From contig CM043705.1 of assembly GCA_023935145.1 (NCBI GenBank), positions 22,103,501-22,167,500 on the forward strand: 64,000 bases of DNA, read 5' to 3'. Made by a program: the position numbers and the translations under genes. Shown piece after piece: positions 33,654 through 45,996 of this stretch (positions are counted from its first letter, which is position 1; each line of letters begins with the position of its first letter). Under the pieces are notes generated by a model. The model worked only from the letters and a program-made list of their open reading frames with translations. It was not told the DNA's origin and did not search any database. The DNA is from Bretschneidera sinensis (taxonomy: Eukaryota; Streptophyta; Magnoliopsida; Brassicales; Akaniaceae).

Positions 33654-36600
33654 CTGAGGATGACACGTGGACGTGCTAGAGGTAGAGTTCTGAATCAGAG
33701 GGGACGTGGTAAACCCCCAATTTTTAGGAGAACTGAAGCAGAGGAGGAAGTTGAGTCTATGGTTCCTGCGATGGAACATATTGATAGTGCAGCTAGTACT
33801 AGTAGAGCTTGGAGAGAATCTGAGGTTATGAATGATGAATTGAGATAAGCTACTAATCGTGCTATAGAGAGGATGAATACAGCTGAAGAAAAGGCTGTTA
33901 ATCTACATAGAAGATTAGAGGAAAAGAGTTGAATATAACCTGATGTGGTGAGGTAAAAGGTTCATGAGAGAGAATGTGTGTTTACACATGAGATGCAAGG
34001 TGATTGTTTTGTGAGATTTCTTAAGTTTAAACCCTAGTCTTTTAGAGGATCTGTAAATCCTGTAGAAGCTGAGCAGTGGATCAGACATATCGAAAAATAT
34101 TTTGAGGTCTTACCAGTGATAGATAGACAGAAGGTTGCTTTTGGTTTATTTATGCTAGAGGATGAGGCTTCTCAATGGTGGGAGGATATTTTGCCTAGGG
34201 TAAGCACACGGGTAGAATAACCTTTAATTTAGAATAAGTTTAAGGATGAGTTCTTTGCGAATTATTTCCCATATACTTTTTGTGCACAACAAGAGAGAGA
34301 TTTTATTCATCTAAGGTAGGGAAATTTATCGGTGACTGAATATGATAGTAGATTCATAGCCCTGTCAAGATTTTTACCTGAATTAGGGAATATAGATGAA
34401 AGAAAATGTAAGAGATTTTTAGACAGATTACACTATGACATTCGGACTAAACTCTCTTATATGGGCAGAGGAAATTATGTTGTACTGATGGATAAAGGAT
34501 TACAGATTGAGAAATATTTAATGGAGTTTAGAGGTAGGAGAGATTAGCTGAAGAGGTCTAGATTTGAGGGACCTGGAGGTGGTAGCAGTATGGGTGTTCT
34601 GGTTAAAAGACCACCCAAGAGGAGGCGTTCCTTGTCACAAGGAACTGTAGTGCAGAGTCAGAGGCAAGCAGGATCTGTTGCTTATGTAGCTTAGAGTAAT
34701 ACCGATGGGACCCCTAGATTTGGGAGACAAGCTATGGGAATTGGGAGTTATGGTAGAGAAGTAAGTATGCCACTAGGAGGAAGTGGTAACCTGATGTAAA
34801 ATCGAGAGGCAAAGGTTTGCTTTAGATGTAATCAGATGGGACATTTGTCCCGGAATTACCCTACGCATATATACTTTATATGTGGTGAGAGAGTACATGT
34901 TGCTGCAGATTGTCCTGTGGGGAAATCTGCTGATGTAAGCGTTGGAAGGGTAGGGAGAAGATCAGTAGAGAGAGGTGGTGGATCAGGAAGTGTGCGGGGT
35001 AGAGGTCGAGGATTAGTAGCTGAATGAGGACGTGGCAGCCAGTTTCAGTCCAGAGATAGCAGATTCTGTGCATTGACCCAACAGGATGCACAAGCCACTC
35101 CTGATATTGTTATGGGTATGATATCTATCCTTGGTAGGCCTGCTAGATTATTGATTGATCCTGGTGCAACCCATTCTTTTGCATCTAGTATTTATATGAA
35201 ATCTATTTATGCTGGTGCTAGTCCTTTTATGCATGCGATTATTGTTGAGGTTCCTACTAGAGATAGGGTTATTATCAGGACAATATTTCAAGGTTGTGTG
35301 ATAAATATTGCTGATGGAGAATTTGAAGTTGATTTATTGCCTTTAGATATGATAGATTTTGATTTAATTCTGGGGATGAATTGGTTATTTGTATATCATG
35401 CTTGGGTAGATTGTTTTAGGAAAAATGTGGTGTTCAAGATACCCGGATAGGAGGATTTTAATTTTCAGGGAGAACGTAAGATACTTGCTAACTGTCTTAT
35501 TTCTGCCTTAACTGCTAGTAAATGGTTAAAGAAGGGTTGTGATGGGTATTTGGTATATGTGGTGGATTCTAGCAAGGAAAGTAGAAAATTAGAAGAAATC
35601 TTGGTAGTCAAAGATTTTTTTAACATATTCCCTGAGGAGTTGTTAGTTTGCCTCCCAATAGGGAGACTGAGTTTTCTATTGAGGTGATTCTAGGATCAGC
35701 ACCCATATCTATAGCACCCTATAGAATGGCACCAACTGAATTGAGAGAGTTAAAAGTTCAGCTTTAGGAGTTACTAGATAAATAATTTATTCGACCTAGT
35801 ATGTCACCCTGAGGAGCCCTTGTGTTGCTTGTCAAGAAGAAGGACAGGACAATGAGGTTGTGTATTGATTATAGATAGTAAAATAAGATCACCATCAAGA
35901 ATAGATATCCTTTGCCCAGGATAGATAATTTGTTCGAGTACTTACAAGGAGCCATGGTGTTTTCTAAGATAAACCTGAGATCAGGTTATCATCAATTGAG
36001 GATAAAGGAAAGGGACGTGCCTAAGACTGCTTTTAGGACACGTTATGGCCATCATGAGTTTCTGGTGATGCCATTTGGGTTGACTAATGCTCTTGTAGCG
36101 TTTATGGACATTATGAATCGGGTGTTTAAACTATTCTTGGATAGATTTGTGATTGTGTTTATTGATGATATTTTGGCATATTCCAAGAATGAAGAGGAGC
36201 ATATGCAACATATGGAGATAATGTTGGAGATTCTGAGAGAGAAATTATATGCAAAGTTCTCTAAGTGTGAGTTTTAGTTGAGTAAAATATCTTTCTTGGA
36301 GTATGTTGTGTCAGGAGAGGGGATAGCAGTTGACCCACAGAAAGTAGAAGCAGTATTGAATTGGGAAAGACCCACGAGTGTAACTGAAATTAGAAGCTTT
36401 TTGGGGTTAGTTGGTTATTATAGGAGATTTATCCAAAAAAATTCTATGATTGCTAGACCATTGACTAAATTGACCAAGAAGGACATGAAGTTTAGGTGGT
36501 CAGAGGAATGTGAGAGAAGTTCCAGCCGTTGAAAGAAAAATTGACTACTGCCATGGTATTAGTGCTTCTTTTTGGTGATGAAGGATTTGTTGTATATAGT

Positions 36601-38478
36601 GATGCGTCACATCAGGGGTTGGGATATGTGTTGATGTAACATGGGAGAGTTATAGCTTATGCATCTAGGAAACTGAAGAACCATGAGAGGAATTAGCCGA
36701 CCAATGATTTAGAATTGGCTGCCATAGTTTTTGCTTTGAAGATTTGGAGACATCTTTTATATGGAGCAAATTGTGAAATTTTTACTGATCATAAAATCAT
36801 GACGCATTTACCGACCCAGAAAGAGTTGAGTTTGAGGCAGAGGAGGTGGATGGAGTTGATTTGTGATTTTGACTATACAATTCATTATCATCTAGGAAAT
36901 GCTAAAGTAGTAGTTGATGCATTGAGCAGAAAGGCTACAGGGAGATTAGCTACTATTGGGAGTCATAATACTAGCTTGATGATAGAATTAAGAAGAATAA
37001 GGACGCAGTTGAGTATCAATGATAGAGGAGTATTGATGGCAAATATGGTGGTACACTCTTCTATTATTGATCGTTTATTACAGATGCAGGGTAAAGATGA
37101 GGGGATAAAGAAGATTAGACAGGAAGTGTTGAGTGGGAAGACAACCAAGTTTAGAATTAGAGAAGATGGTATGGTGGTATTGGGGCATAGAGTTTGTGTT
37201 CCCAATAATGTGGAGATGAGAAAGGAGATACTAAGGGAGGCTCATGATTCTGTATATTCTATGCATCCGGGTAATAATAAGATGTACAGGAGATTGAGAC
37301 AGAATTATTGGTGGTCAGGAATGAAAAAGGACGTAGCGGAATATATTTCTAGATGTTTGACTTGTCAACAGGTGAAGTTTGAGAATAGACATCCAGCAGG
37401 TTTATTACAACCTCTTCCAGTACCTAAGTGGCCATGGGAAACGTATGGATTTTGTCTCTGGTTTTCCTCGTACCCGGAAGGGACATGACACTGTGTGGGT
37501 TATAGTGGATAGACTTTCTAAGTCTTCACATTTTCTTCCTATTAAAACTACCTGGAGTCCAGAAAAGTTTGCTGAATTGTATGTAGCAGAGATAGTAAAA
37601 TTACATGGAGTACCCTGCATTGTATCAGATTGAGATTCTAGATTTACCTCTAGATTTTGGAGAGGTTTCCAAGAAGCTATGGGTACGCAATTGCAGTTTA
37701 ATACAACTTTCCATCCTTAAACTGATGGGCAGACGGAGAGAAGAATACTAGAAGATATGCTGAGGGCAAGTGTATTTAGTTTCTTAGTGAGCCGGGATGC
37801 TTATTTGCCTTTGATCGAGTTTGCAAGCAATAATCAGTATCAAACTAGTATTGGGATGGCACCCTTCGAGGCTTTATATGGTAAGAGGTGTAGAACTCCA
37901 GTATGCTGGGAAGAAGTTGCAAAGAGAAAGATATATGGCCCAAAAATGATAGATTTGACTGCTGAGAGGATCAAACTGGTTAGGGAGAACCTCAGAGCAG
38001 CCCAGAACAGACAGAAGAGATATACTGATAAAAGAAGATGACCTCTCGAGTTCCAAGTTGATGATTGGGTATTTTAAAGATATCTCCATGGAAGGATGTG
38101 TTGAGGTTTAAAAAGAAGGGAAAGTTGAGCCTGAGAGTTGTGGGGCCATATGAGGTGATTGAGAGAATTAGGCCAGTAGCATATCGATTAGATTTGCCCC
38201 CATAGTTAAAGCAATTACATAATGTGTTTCAAGTGTCACTGCTGAGAAAGTACTTACACGATGAATCCCATAGTATCTCGAATCACGCAATAGAATTTCA
38301 AGAAGATTTGACTTTTATGCAAATACTGGTCAGAATTCTAGACAGAAAGGAACAAGTCTTGCACAATAAAGTCATTCCTTTGATTCAAGTATTATAGTGG
38401 AACAAAGATGTCGAAGAAGTCACGTGGGAGCATGAAGCAAGAATAAGGAAGGAATACCCCCAACTTTTCTTGAATTAG
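33654..38478 (+). pseudogene. gag-pol of element B, Tekay/Del-like chromovirus, many stops
   Basis: Gag begins near 33654 (RMTRGRARGRV). Gag and protease stay in one frame to about 35450 with about ten stops. The core has VEAEQWIRHIEKYF and WWEDILPRV; a zinc knuckle CFRCNQMGHLSRN is near 34820. Protease reads LLIDPGATHSFAS. After a frame change, RT reads [20 protein letters not shown] and [11 protein letters not shown] (35912-36277). RNase H ([11 protein letters not shown]) and the integrase zinc finger ([19 protein letters not shown]) lie at 36715-37400. The integrase core has DRLSKSSHFLPI, a stop beside SD, and a GQTE motif. The tail ILDRKEQVLHNKVIPLIQ..TWE is Tekay/Del-like. Stops and frameshifts make it inactive. 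Confidence 0.85.
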
Positions 38479-38522
38479 GTAAGGAAATTTCGGGGACAAA
38501 ATTTTTGTAAGGTGGGTAGAAT

Positions 38523-38799
38523 TGTAATAGCCGTATTTGTAACGTAAGGGTAAAAAAATACTTTAATAAATATGACGTAGAGTTAAAATAATATACGTAT
38601 ATATATATATATACTTAAATGCGAAAAGTTAAATTTAAAAAAAAAAATCTGGGTCGTTGAGGGACGTCCAAAAGGAAGGAAAAAAAAAGAGCTGGCAACA
38701 GGTGTTGCCACCTATTGCCAGGAGAGCAGGCCTTGCTGCATGTAAGGCAACAAGACTGCTGAGAATGCAAATTGAAATGGGCTGCCAGGTTTCAATCTT

Positions 38800-38864
<65 letters not shown>

Positions 38865-40406
38865 CGTAAATTATTTTATTACTTACGAAATCCTGTTTGG
38901 TTTTTCTTCAATTACTCTATTTCTTTAACTACTTGGGGACCGAAAGAAAGGTTGAAAAAGCAAAATTTTGAAGGGGTTTACGGGAGAATTTTATAGAGAA
39001 TCAAGGGAAGCTATAAGAAAAACATAAGGTAATAATGTAATGTTTATTTTTGAATTTTTAGCATACATGAAATTTCTTAGATTTCAAAGTGAGAATTTTT
39101 CAAAGGGTGTAAATTATGGAGAGTTAAAGAATAAATTAGAAATTTAATATAAATATTATATCAAGTGTTGACGATCAGCAACCAGAGGAAATTGCTGAGA
39201 TGAGCAGGAAAGGCAATGAGGTGATCCATGGGTAGCTCTGAGTGCTACGTGGGGAGTTAGATTTACTTTAAGTAATCTAGATAAAAAAATGAAATATCTA
39301 GTGATAATATTAAAATAAATTATTAGCTTATGCTTTGGTGGTAGATGAAAAATTGATTTATAGGAATATTGAACATGTAGAAAATTATTATGTGAAAAGT
39401 AATATTATCATAATAATGAGTCGATTTAATAATGATGGTGATAAATAAAATTTTTGACAAGTTATGGTCGATAAATTGATGTGATATATGAGGAGAAGAA
39501 ATTAGTGAAATTGATCAAATAGAAAGTTGGGAAAAGATAAGATAGCTAAATTAAATATTTGAATTCATGTTGTCTTTTATATTATTGTTCATATGGATAT
39601 TTTATATCATTGTTCATATGCATGTGTATAAAATAAAAGAATCGGGAGGGGGCCGGTCTAATCGAAAAATCGTGACAGCCGGTATATGCTGGAAATAAAG
39701 GAAAAACCGTGATAGCCGGTATATGCTGGAAATGAAATAACCGAGAGGGGGCCGGTCTAAGATAAAAACATGTCGATATGTGGAAAGACGTTCCCTAATA
39801 ATAATTCATGCATTGCATCTGTTTTAAATGTTGTTTGTATTACTGAAGTGTTGTTATTATTATAAATTTATTTATAGATGAATGAGTCTCACAGAGAGAG
39901 TTATGGTGAGAAAGAAACATAGAAGTATGATATGATAGGAACTATCTAAATGTTAGACTATATGCTATTATCAAGTTATATAAGATATAAATGATTAAAT
40001 ATTAAAGGACTATTCATATAAATTGAATACTTCTAATAAATTTAATTCACTGAGCTTGTGAAGCTCATCCCTCATTGTACAATGATTTCTGGTAGTAGGC
40101 AGGACAAATAGTCTGGTGGGTTGAAAGTCAGATAAATTATTTTCTGTAAGCCACATACGTGTCCACATTCTCAGGCTAATGAGAAAATAAAATAAAAATT
40201 TTATTTGTTAATATTCATGCATTTTACGTTGTATATTACGTTTAAGTCAAGATCAGAATAATGTATCTCCCCTGTTGAGGGTTGAGGATTAAAGTAAAAA
40301 TTTCTGTTAGTATTACTTTTATTTGTTGCATATATGTGTCATGCTGGGATTTTCAAAATGTGATGACACTGTCTCGGGGGTGGCCAACCCAGGATGGGTC
40401 GTTACA
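38523..40406 (+). repeat. 3' LTR of element B
   Basis: 1884 bp, uninterrupted. It begins TGTAATAGCC and ends GGGTCGTTACA next to the TSD. A (TA)n run is at 38805-38861, the same place where the Copia element landed in the 5' LTR. This intact copy is the reference that proves the order of pieces in the broken 5' LTR. Confidence 0.92.
38805..38861. repeat. (TA)n microsatellite in the B LTR
   Basis: An uninterrupted TA run of about 57 bases. The equivalent run in the 5' LTR (19624-19664) is cut by the Copia element. Confidence 0.95.
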
Positions 40407-40411
40407 CAAGG

Positions 40412-40781
40412 TAGCGAAGGTTCGACGGTGGAATTGTTGTCAACTGGGAGCTCACTGCTGGAGGATTCAGTTTATCTAGGAGTTTGGTGAGAGGGCGGAG
40501 GTGAGCGTTGTTAGCTTCCCTTTCAGACTTCAGTAGCCAGGTCAGTTATCAACTGGGAAAGCTCTTGGAACTGATCCGTGGTCGCCCTTTTGGGCTCGGG
40601 GGAATCCGTCCCCAAGTGGTGATTGCACTGCTCTCTGAAGGGGGCTCGTCAGGGGTCATGCATTCAGATATTGTGGGGAATCTCGACCTAGATTGTTGGC
40701 TGTGGGTATGGCTCCGAATGAGGGCGGAGTACGCCGCGAGGGCTCTCTTATAGCCTTTTTTGTGGTGTTTTTAGGTGGCAT
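40412..40781 (-). pseudogene. 5' end of gag of element D
   Basis: On the minus strand an ATG at 40781 gives MPPKNTTKKAIREPSRRTPP and is open for about 40 codons before a stop. It lies about 60 bases from D's primer site, as expected for the first gag codon. Element B separates it from the gag core at 19120-18512. No domain is recognisable in this variable N-terminal part. Confidence 0.5.
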
Positions 40782-40838
40782 GGTAACAGATGAGTTCTTT
40801 AGACTTATTCGCTTTTACTATTAGCAAGAGATATGGAT

Positions 40839-40856
40839 TTCCCATAGATAGTGCCA
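40839..40856 (-). other. Primer-binding site of element D
   Basis: The minus strand reads TGGCACTATCTATGGGAA a few bases after the LTR end (40863). This resembles the TGGCGCCGTCTGTGGGAA type of site I recall from Tat-like elements, with several substitutions. I cannot assign the tRNA with certainty. Confidence 0.5.
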
Positions 40857-40862
40857 ATTTGT

Positions 40863-41386
40863 TGATACTTAAAATATGTTGCTGAGCTGGATACCGATGC
40901 TTCAGGGTGTCATGCACAAGAAAATAAGGGTTAACTAGAGAGTCACCGAAGAAGAGGAGGGTGATACCTTCGAGGACACTCCAACACTTTTGTCAGTATA
41001 AGGTTTTGGAATTACGACACTAGTGTTTTCAGCAAATGAGCTTGAAATTTTTTTAGATCCCATTGGGTTCACATACCTTAGACCTTTCATAGTGATTCAA
41101 GGGTAGATTGAACACGTGCTCGGGATGGCGCGATCATTGAGATCCTACTTCTCTACTGAGAAGTCTCGATCGCGTGTTCAAACGAGGCTCAGTCCCATTA
41201 ATCACGCTTCGCCTTAATGGTTACGTTACCTACCCGCTCCGTGTGTCCTCTGGCTATAGGATGGGGGCAGTTCCCTGTGTTCTATGCTTATTGGTGGGGA
41301 GTGGTTCCACGTGTCAGTGGTCTATAGGTGGGGAGTGGTTCAATGTGTCAGTGGCCTATTGGTGGGGGTTTTTATGGGCCATATCA
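40863..41386 (-). repeat. 5' LTR of element D
   Basis: 524 bp, uninterrupted, aligned with 6438-6553 plus 7968-8409. It shows the empty site of the C-family solo LTR (GGACACTCC near 40975). The 33-bp unit TTGGTGGGGAGTGG is present three times here and four times in the other LTR. Confidence 0.88.
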
Positions 41387-42123
41387 CCTATTAAGCTCGG
41401 TGTAATGTTATACACAGAAGAACACATCTACAAGATAATTCATGAGGATATTCTAGGAATGTAACATGAGTTGAAAGACAACTTCATGGGTTCCAGTCGA
41501 TCTGCATGAGCCATGTATTTTCGATGACAAGAAGTTAAGTTAAATTGAAGGTTTGGATTCTTACACCGCAATATGACATAGTCTCAAGAAAACGATGATA
41601 TCTACCATGTCTCAAGACAGCAATGATATTTACCCAGTGCGTCAGGTGACACAATCTCTAGATATACGATGAAAACAATAAGCCTAAAGAGAAAAAGTAG
41701 TTCCAATACTAGGGGCAGGCATTTTGATATCAAGAACTTGACCAAAATACTCATATGCCCAAACTTGAGATGATCTCAGTAAGAAAATGGTAAGGATAAA
41801 ATGAAAATGACAAGAGTATAAGGAAGAAATATACCACCCAAGCACGCCAATAGCCACATACACTGGTAATTGTACCTCGAGATGCTCCATCCATATACCC
41901 ATTCAAATTGGCTAGAGCAACTCAAGCCGAGATGTACTTTCCAATCTCAATAATATTTTCTAAGGTAGGAAGAAAATAAAGATTTGTCTTTATTCCCATA
42001 GTACCAGGAAACAAGATGGTTCCAAACATGTATAACAAGAATAACTGTGCCATCTACTCTGAGAAAATTTCGAATTTGGGTGGGTGATCTTTTCGATGAT
42101 GGTTCCAACTGAACACTGCCATT

Positions 42124-42202
<79 letters not shown>

Positions 42203-42772
42203 AGATCCTCTAGTAGTTTTTGTTCTTTTTCCTCGTTCTTAAAGAATTTTGTGTAAAAAAAGTGGTTCTCCCGTTACTTTAAGGCTTGTAGCCACCAAAA
42301 TATCTTTTAGTGTCATGGTGGCCTCAAAATCTTGAAAAACGAAGCTATGGAGTGTATCTGACCATTTCTAAGCTTGAGCAGAGGCAAGAAGAGTGTTGAA
42401 AATCATGGCAGTAAGAGATTCTATGAAGTGCTTAAAACCTGCCTATTCAATATGTTGCTTAGAAAAATCATCCAAATTTTTCGTGCCACACAGATACGTG
42501 TTTCAAGCTGCCATAATATTTGAGGGCAGGAAACTCATCGAGGCAAAAAAAATTTATGTCATAAGAAGTAGGAAATAATTTTTTTAACAAAGAAAATTGT
42601 GAGAGAAAATTACTATCCCAACGAGCGCATAGTTAGAGTAATGTGTATCAGTATCAAGATTTCGTGGAATATGCCGCCCTTTTGGAATATTGGGTATATG
42701 GCATTTAATTGTAAAGTTTGCTTGAATAGAATGAACAAGCCTCACAGAAGAAGATCTTCTTGATGAAGGCAT
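41387..42772 (-). pseudogene. Plant-mobile-domain (PMD) gene remnant, 5' part
   Basis: Minus strand, start ATG at 42772 (MPSSRRSSSVRLVHS). Recognisable PMD pieces follow. AGFKHFIESL lies near 42440. FEATMTLKDILVATSLKVTG (about 42332-42273) corresponds to the conserved 'G.MT.TL.DV..L.GL...GEP' block. FLLYMFGTILFPGTMG (near 42035) is the LLG..LFPD-like block. ALANLNGYMDGASRGT and, after an apparent GT..AG intron, QVWAYEYFGQV (near 41750) follow. The (TA)n at 42127-42200 falls between two of these blocks. In-frame stops (for example before AGFKHF, and before VALANL) show decay. PMD proteins include the MAIN/MAIL host genes and many transposon-associated copies. The 3' part continues at 6432, beyond element D. 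Confidence 0.65.
42127..42200. repeat. (TA)n microsatellite
   Basis: About 74 bases of uninterrupted TA within the PMD remnant. Confidence 0.95.
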
Positions 42773-42917
42773 GATTTTGGATACAAGAATTTGGTGTTGA
42801 AATTGCAAAAATTCTTACAAGATTTGCAAAAAAAGAAGAATTTTGGGTGTGTTCTCTCAAGAATGTGCAAGAAATAAGCTTAAATGGTTTGCGAAAGAAT
42901 AAAAAAAAATCTTGGAG

Positions 42918-42927
42918 TATTTATAAG
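42918..42927 (-). promoter_or_regulatory. TATA-like box for the PMD gene remnant
   Basis: The minus strand reads CTTATAAATA about 150 bases before the ATG at 42772. The distance suits a plant core promoter with a short leader. Confidence 0.4.
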
Positions 42928-43406
42928 CAAATTTTGGACAAACTAGCTGTTAGAAGTCAAAATATGAAAATTTTGAAAAAAAAAAAATTAGTTGTTAGGG
43001 ATCAATTGGTCCTAGCATGCAGTCAAAGGCCCAATTTTCTAGTTTTACCCGGTTTTGTTTGTTTTTGCTTCATTTTGCACATCGAATGCAAATATTATCC
43101 ACACAAGGTTCAAAGTTCGTAAATTTGATATCAAAAGGCATTTTTCAAATGTCAATACAATCAATAATTTGGTCAGCAATCCAGTCAGCACTCCGCAGGC
43201 AATCCAATAAGTTACTCGGTCAGCAGCAAAATCAATCCAACATTTCAGGTAAGATTAAAAAAAATTTATTTTCCCCATTTAAATCAATATCAAAATCAAA
43301 GAACAGTCAATCGTTATTCTCCACAGTCGAGCCCAAATGGATCGAAAATCCCTAGCATAGTCCAAAAAATGATGAATTGCTCCCCATTGGAGGCCAAAAA
43401 CCTTAT

Positions 43407-43560
43407 TTCTATGAGGCATCATTGTAAGCTAACGTGTTCGCAAGATATAACTGTAAGCCTTTGTTTCCTTGAGGCATCACTATAAGCCCTCGTTTTCCCA
43501 TGGCATCATTATAACCCCTTGTATCTTTGAGACATCGTTGTAAGCCCTCGTTTTCAAAAA
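43407..43560. repeat. Degenerate ~45-50 bp tandem repeat, about 3-4 units
   Basis: Units contain GAGGCATCA.TGTAAGCC followed by TCGTTTTC.. or TTGTTTCC... Spacing and sequence vary. No coding role seen. Confidence 0.7.
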
Positions 43561-44072
43561 TCCTTTAGATAGACGTCAACCATAATGACCTTTAAATAGG
43601 TATTTCCCATTAAAATCATCTAGACATGCGCTTACCGTTAAAGCCCTTTATCAAGTGGCACTTTTCTTTTCGGGAATCCCAAATGGAGGTTTCATGGAGA
43701 ATTCTTCCACAAAATTCCTCTATGGAGAAATACAAGTAGCAAAACGATGGAAATTGACTCTATCACTATCAGGTACACGCCAGTTTCATGGGTGTTCCCA
43801 TGAAACATTTTTTTGCCAACGACATATTTCTTTTCACATTTCATACACTACACTTTATCGTTTCAATATTTGTATGGTCCCTTAAACCCTTTGACTTTCG
43901 CTCACTAAAAAGCTCAGTCAAAGAGAGAAAACTATAGACACCAAATTTCATTATAATATTATAATGAACCATGTGTGGAGTTCGATGACGAAAATTTGGC
44001 CCTGATAAATTTAAATGGATAAATGTATAATGAAAAGTTGAATTTTGGGACAAGAATAGATCAAGGAATCTC

Positions 44073-44204
44073 AAACCAAATCAATCCATATCGAAACAAA
44101 ACAAAACGTGCCAAAAATAGGAGAAACAAAAAAATAAAGAAACCAAATCAATCCATATCGAATGAAACAAAACAAGCCAAAAATAGGAGAAATAAAAAAT
44201 AAAG
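44073..44204. repeat. 67-bp tandem duplication
   Basis: Two copies begin AAACCAAATCAATCCATATC at 44073 and 44140 and share CCAAAAATAGGAGAAA. The second copy has small gaps. Confidence 0.85.
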
Positions 44205-45650
44205 GGACAGGACCCAACTGATCGGTTGGGTCGCTGGGCCAACTGGTTAAGCCCCGAAGCCGACTAATCGGGTCTGAGACTTTAACTTGGTGCATAGTCA
44301 CCCAAATTTTCTCTTCTGCCTCCAAACCTTTTAGAATTTGTTCTTTTGATTCCCAAACCCTAAAAACAACGTGAAGCCCTAGTGTTTTCATCTCTCCAAC
44401 AAACCCTGACCACCACCACATTAAATCTGATGTATCCCGACCTTCTGTCAATCAAAATCTTACCTCATAGTTTTTCTATATAAACCCGTCTATAAACACC
44501 AAGGGACAGACAAACAAAAGCTTAAATCTCTTAGCCCCCCAACTCTTTGAAATTTTTAGTAATATACCTCCCTATATAAACCCTAAACCTTTTCCAAAAA
44601 TCCCTAGATTTCCACCAAAAATTCTAATTTTTCCTTCAACCCTAGCCACTATTCCATAAAAATCCCTACAAAAGAACACAAATCAAGTTCTTGATTCAAA
44701 TTCAGCTTTCTACGTTCGTTTATCCATTACACGTAACTTCAAAAATATGAGGGCAGTCCATACCACACGTGGAATATCTCCTAATTTTTGAGTTCATAAT
44801 CGGTTAATCCCTTCGCAAACATGCAAAGAAACTGAATCGCAAAAGGTCGGAATTTATTTCTAGTAATTTAAATTCCATATAGTATGATGATTATTTTTTT
44901 GATTAACCATATATTAACATGCTTGTTTATGATTTATTGTTTATATCTCCTTATGTTATAGAGGAAAATATTTAGGTTTTCATTTAAAATCACATGTCAT
45001 ATAGATTAGGGTTTATTGCATCTAAATAATTAATCAAAATCGCACATCACTTAATAATAAATTTTATGTTTGTTTAGAATAGGGATTCGTATGATTCTCT
45101 CTAATTAAAATCGTATCAAAATTGTCCGAAAATAGAGTTTTCTTCAAAAACTCGAAGTCATGAAATTCAGAACTAGTAGGACTGATTGGATCCCTACTAG
45201 AACCGGTCGACCCTAAGCCATGACTTGCTGGGTCCTACCTGGACCCAGACGGCTGACCCAATTCCCTTTTTTTCTTCCAATTTCGTGTTTTTTCTATGTT
45301 TCATTCCTTTTTAATTTTTAATAATTATTCTTTGCTACACTAATATTTTTTCTTCTGTTACTAGATGAAATTTACATTTTTTATGTTATTTAAATATATC
45401 TTTACTATTTTAAATTGTCTCCAAGCATATCTATTTTCTCTTATTTGAAAAGAAATTAATCAAAGACCTCACCTTGTTCTTGAGAGGAAAAAGTTGTCCA
45501 ACTTTGGTTTTGGGTCAGTAATCTCTCAAGTATATATGGTTTTCTTCTAATTGCGATGCTATGATATATCTACTGCTTTGAAAAAATTGTGATAGTATGA
45601 TAGTGTGTGGTAATGATAATCCTTGTTAATTATTAAATATTTTTCCAAGA

Positions 45651-45968
45651 ACACGAGGGCTAGGTATTGTCCTAGGCGATAAGGAAAGTTTTAATTCTTT
45701 CTTCTCTCGTACCTTAATCTTCTACCTCTAAGCTCTCACAGACCAATAATAAGAGATTTTGAACCCCTTTATGGTCAAATGATGACTCCAAATTTACCCA
45801 TTGTCCTTGTTTTGTGCTTGGATGACATGTCTCTCGGTAAGGCTTAATGCCACAAACAGTGAAAGGTTGCTAGTCTAACACTTAAAAGTACACCTATGAT
45901 GGGAGCCTCCTTACTACTCATAAAGGGTTGTGTTAGACCTAGTAGGCACTAGTGATTCCATATACCAA
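45651..45968. repeat. Dispersed non-coding repeat F, copy 2
   Basis: Diverged relative of 2040-2332 with the same landmarks in the same order (see that entry). It ends about 28 bases before the LTR of Athila-1, so Athila-1 landed in or beside this repeat. Confidence 0.6.
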
Positions 45969-45996
45969 CCTAGTTTGATCCGCAAATGTAGAGCCC

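Larger units (their letters stand above)
19345..40406 (+). mobile_element. Element B: Tekay/Del-like chromovirus with two insertions in its 5' LTR
   Basis: TSD CAAGG is at 19340-19344 and 40407-40411. The LTRs begin TGTAATA and end GTCGTTACA. The 5' LTR is in three pieces: 19345-19664, 25411-26723 and 33310-33556. These sum to 1880 bp against 1884 bp for the 3' LTR (38523-40406). The pieces are parted by a Copia element and by element C. The primer site is TGGTATCAGAGC and the purine tract AAGGTGGGTAGAAT. The end of pol reads ILDRKEQVLHNKVIPLIQVL, which I know from Tekay/Del chromoviruses. B sits in the gag region of D. Confidence 0.92.
6433..41391 (-). mobile_element. Element D: Tat-like Ty3/gypsy retrotransposon with nested insertions
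   Basis: D is read on the minus strand. Its 5' LTR is 40863-41386 and its 3' LTR is 6438-8409 (interrupted). Both LTRs begin TGATAT and end AAGTATCA or AAGCATCA on the minus strand. Flanking 5-mers are ACTAT (6433-6437) and CCTAT (41387-41391), a TSD with one mismatch. Removing the solo LTR (6554-7967), E (12388-16056) and B (19345-40406) leaves about 8.8 kb. The order is LTR, primer site, gag, protease, RT, RNase H, start of a second RNase H, an antisense ORF, a 48-bp array, purine tract, LTR. The gag, protease and RT wording and the doubled RNase H are those of the Tat lineage. Integrase is absent, the RT active site is changed and frames are broken, so D is dead. Confidence 0.85.
42928..45650. 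other. AT-rich spacer with small tandem repeats
   Basis: No gene is recognised. A 127-codon minus-strand ORF (44071-44451) covers a 67-bp tandem duplication and has no domain. A TATA-like CTATATAAACCC near 44570 and a CCCTAAACC-rich stretch after it could belong to an old LTR or leader on the plus strand. GGTC/GACC-rich patches are at 44210-44275 and 45180-45260. Confidence 0.5.

Noticed and set aside
44071..44451. 126-codon minus-strand ORF
   Set aside because: It covers a 67-bp tandem duplication, which produces its repeated FISPIFG-like segments. No domain or promoter is visible.
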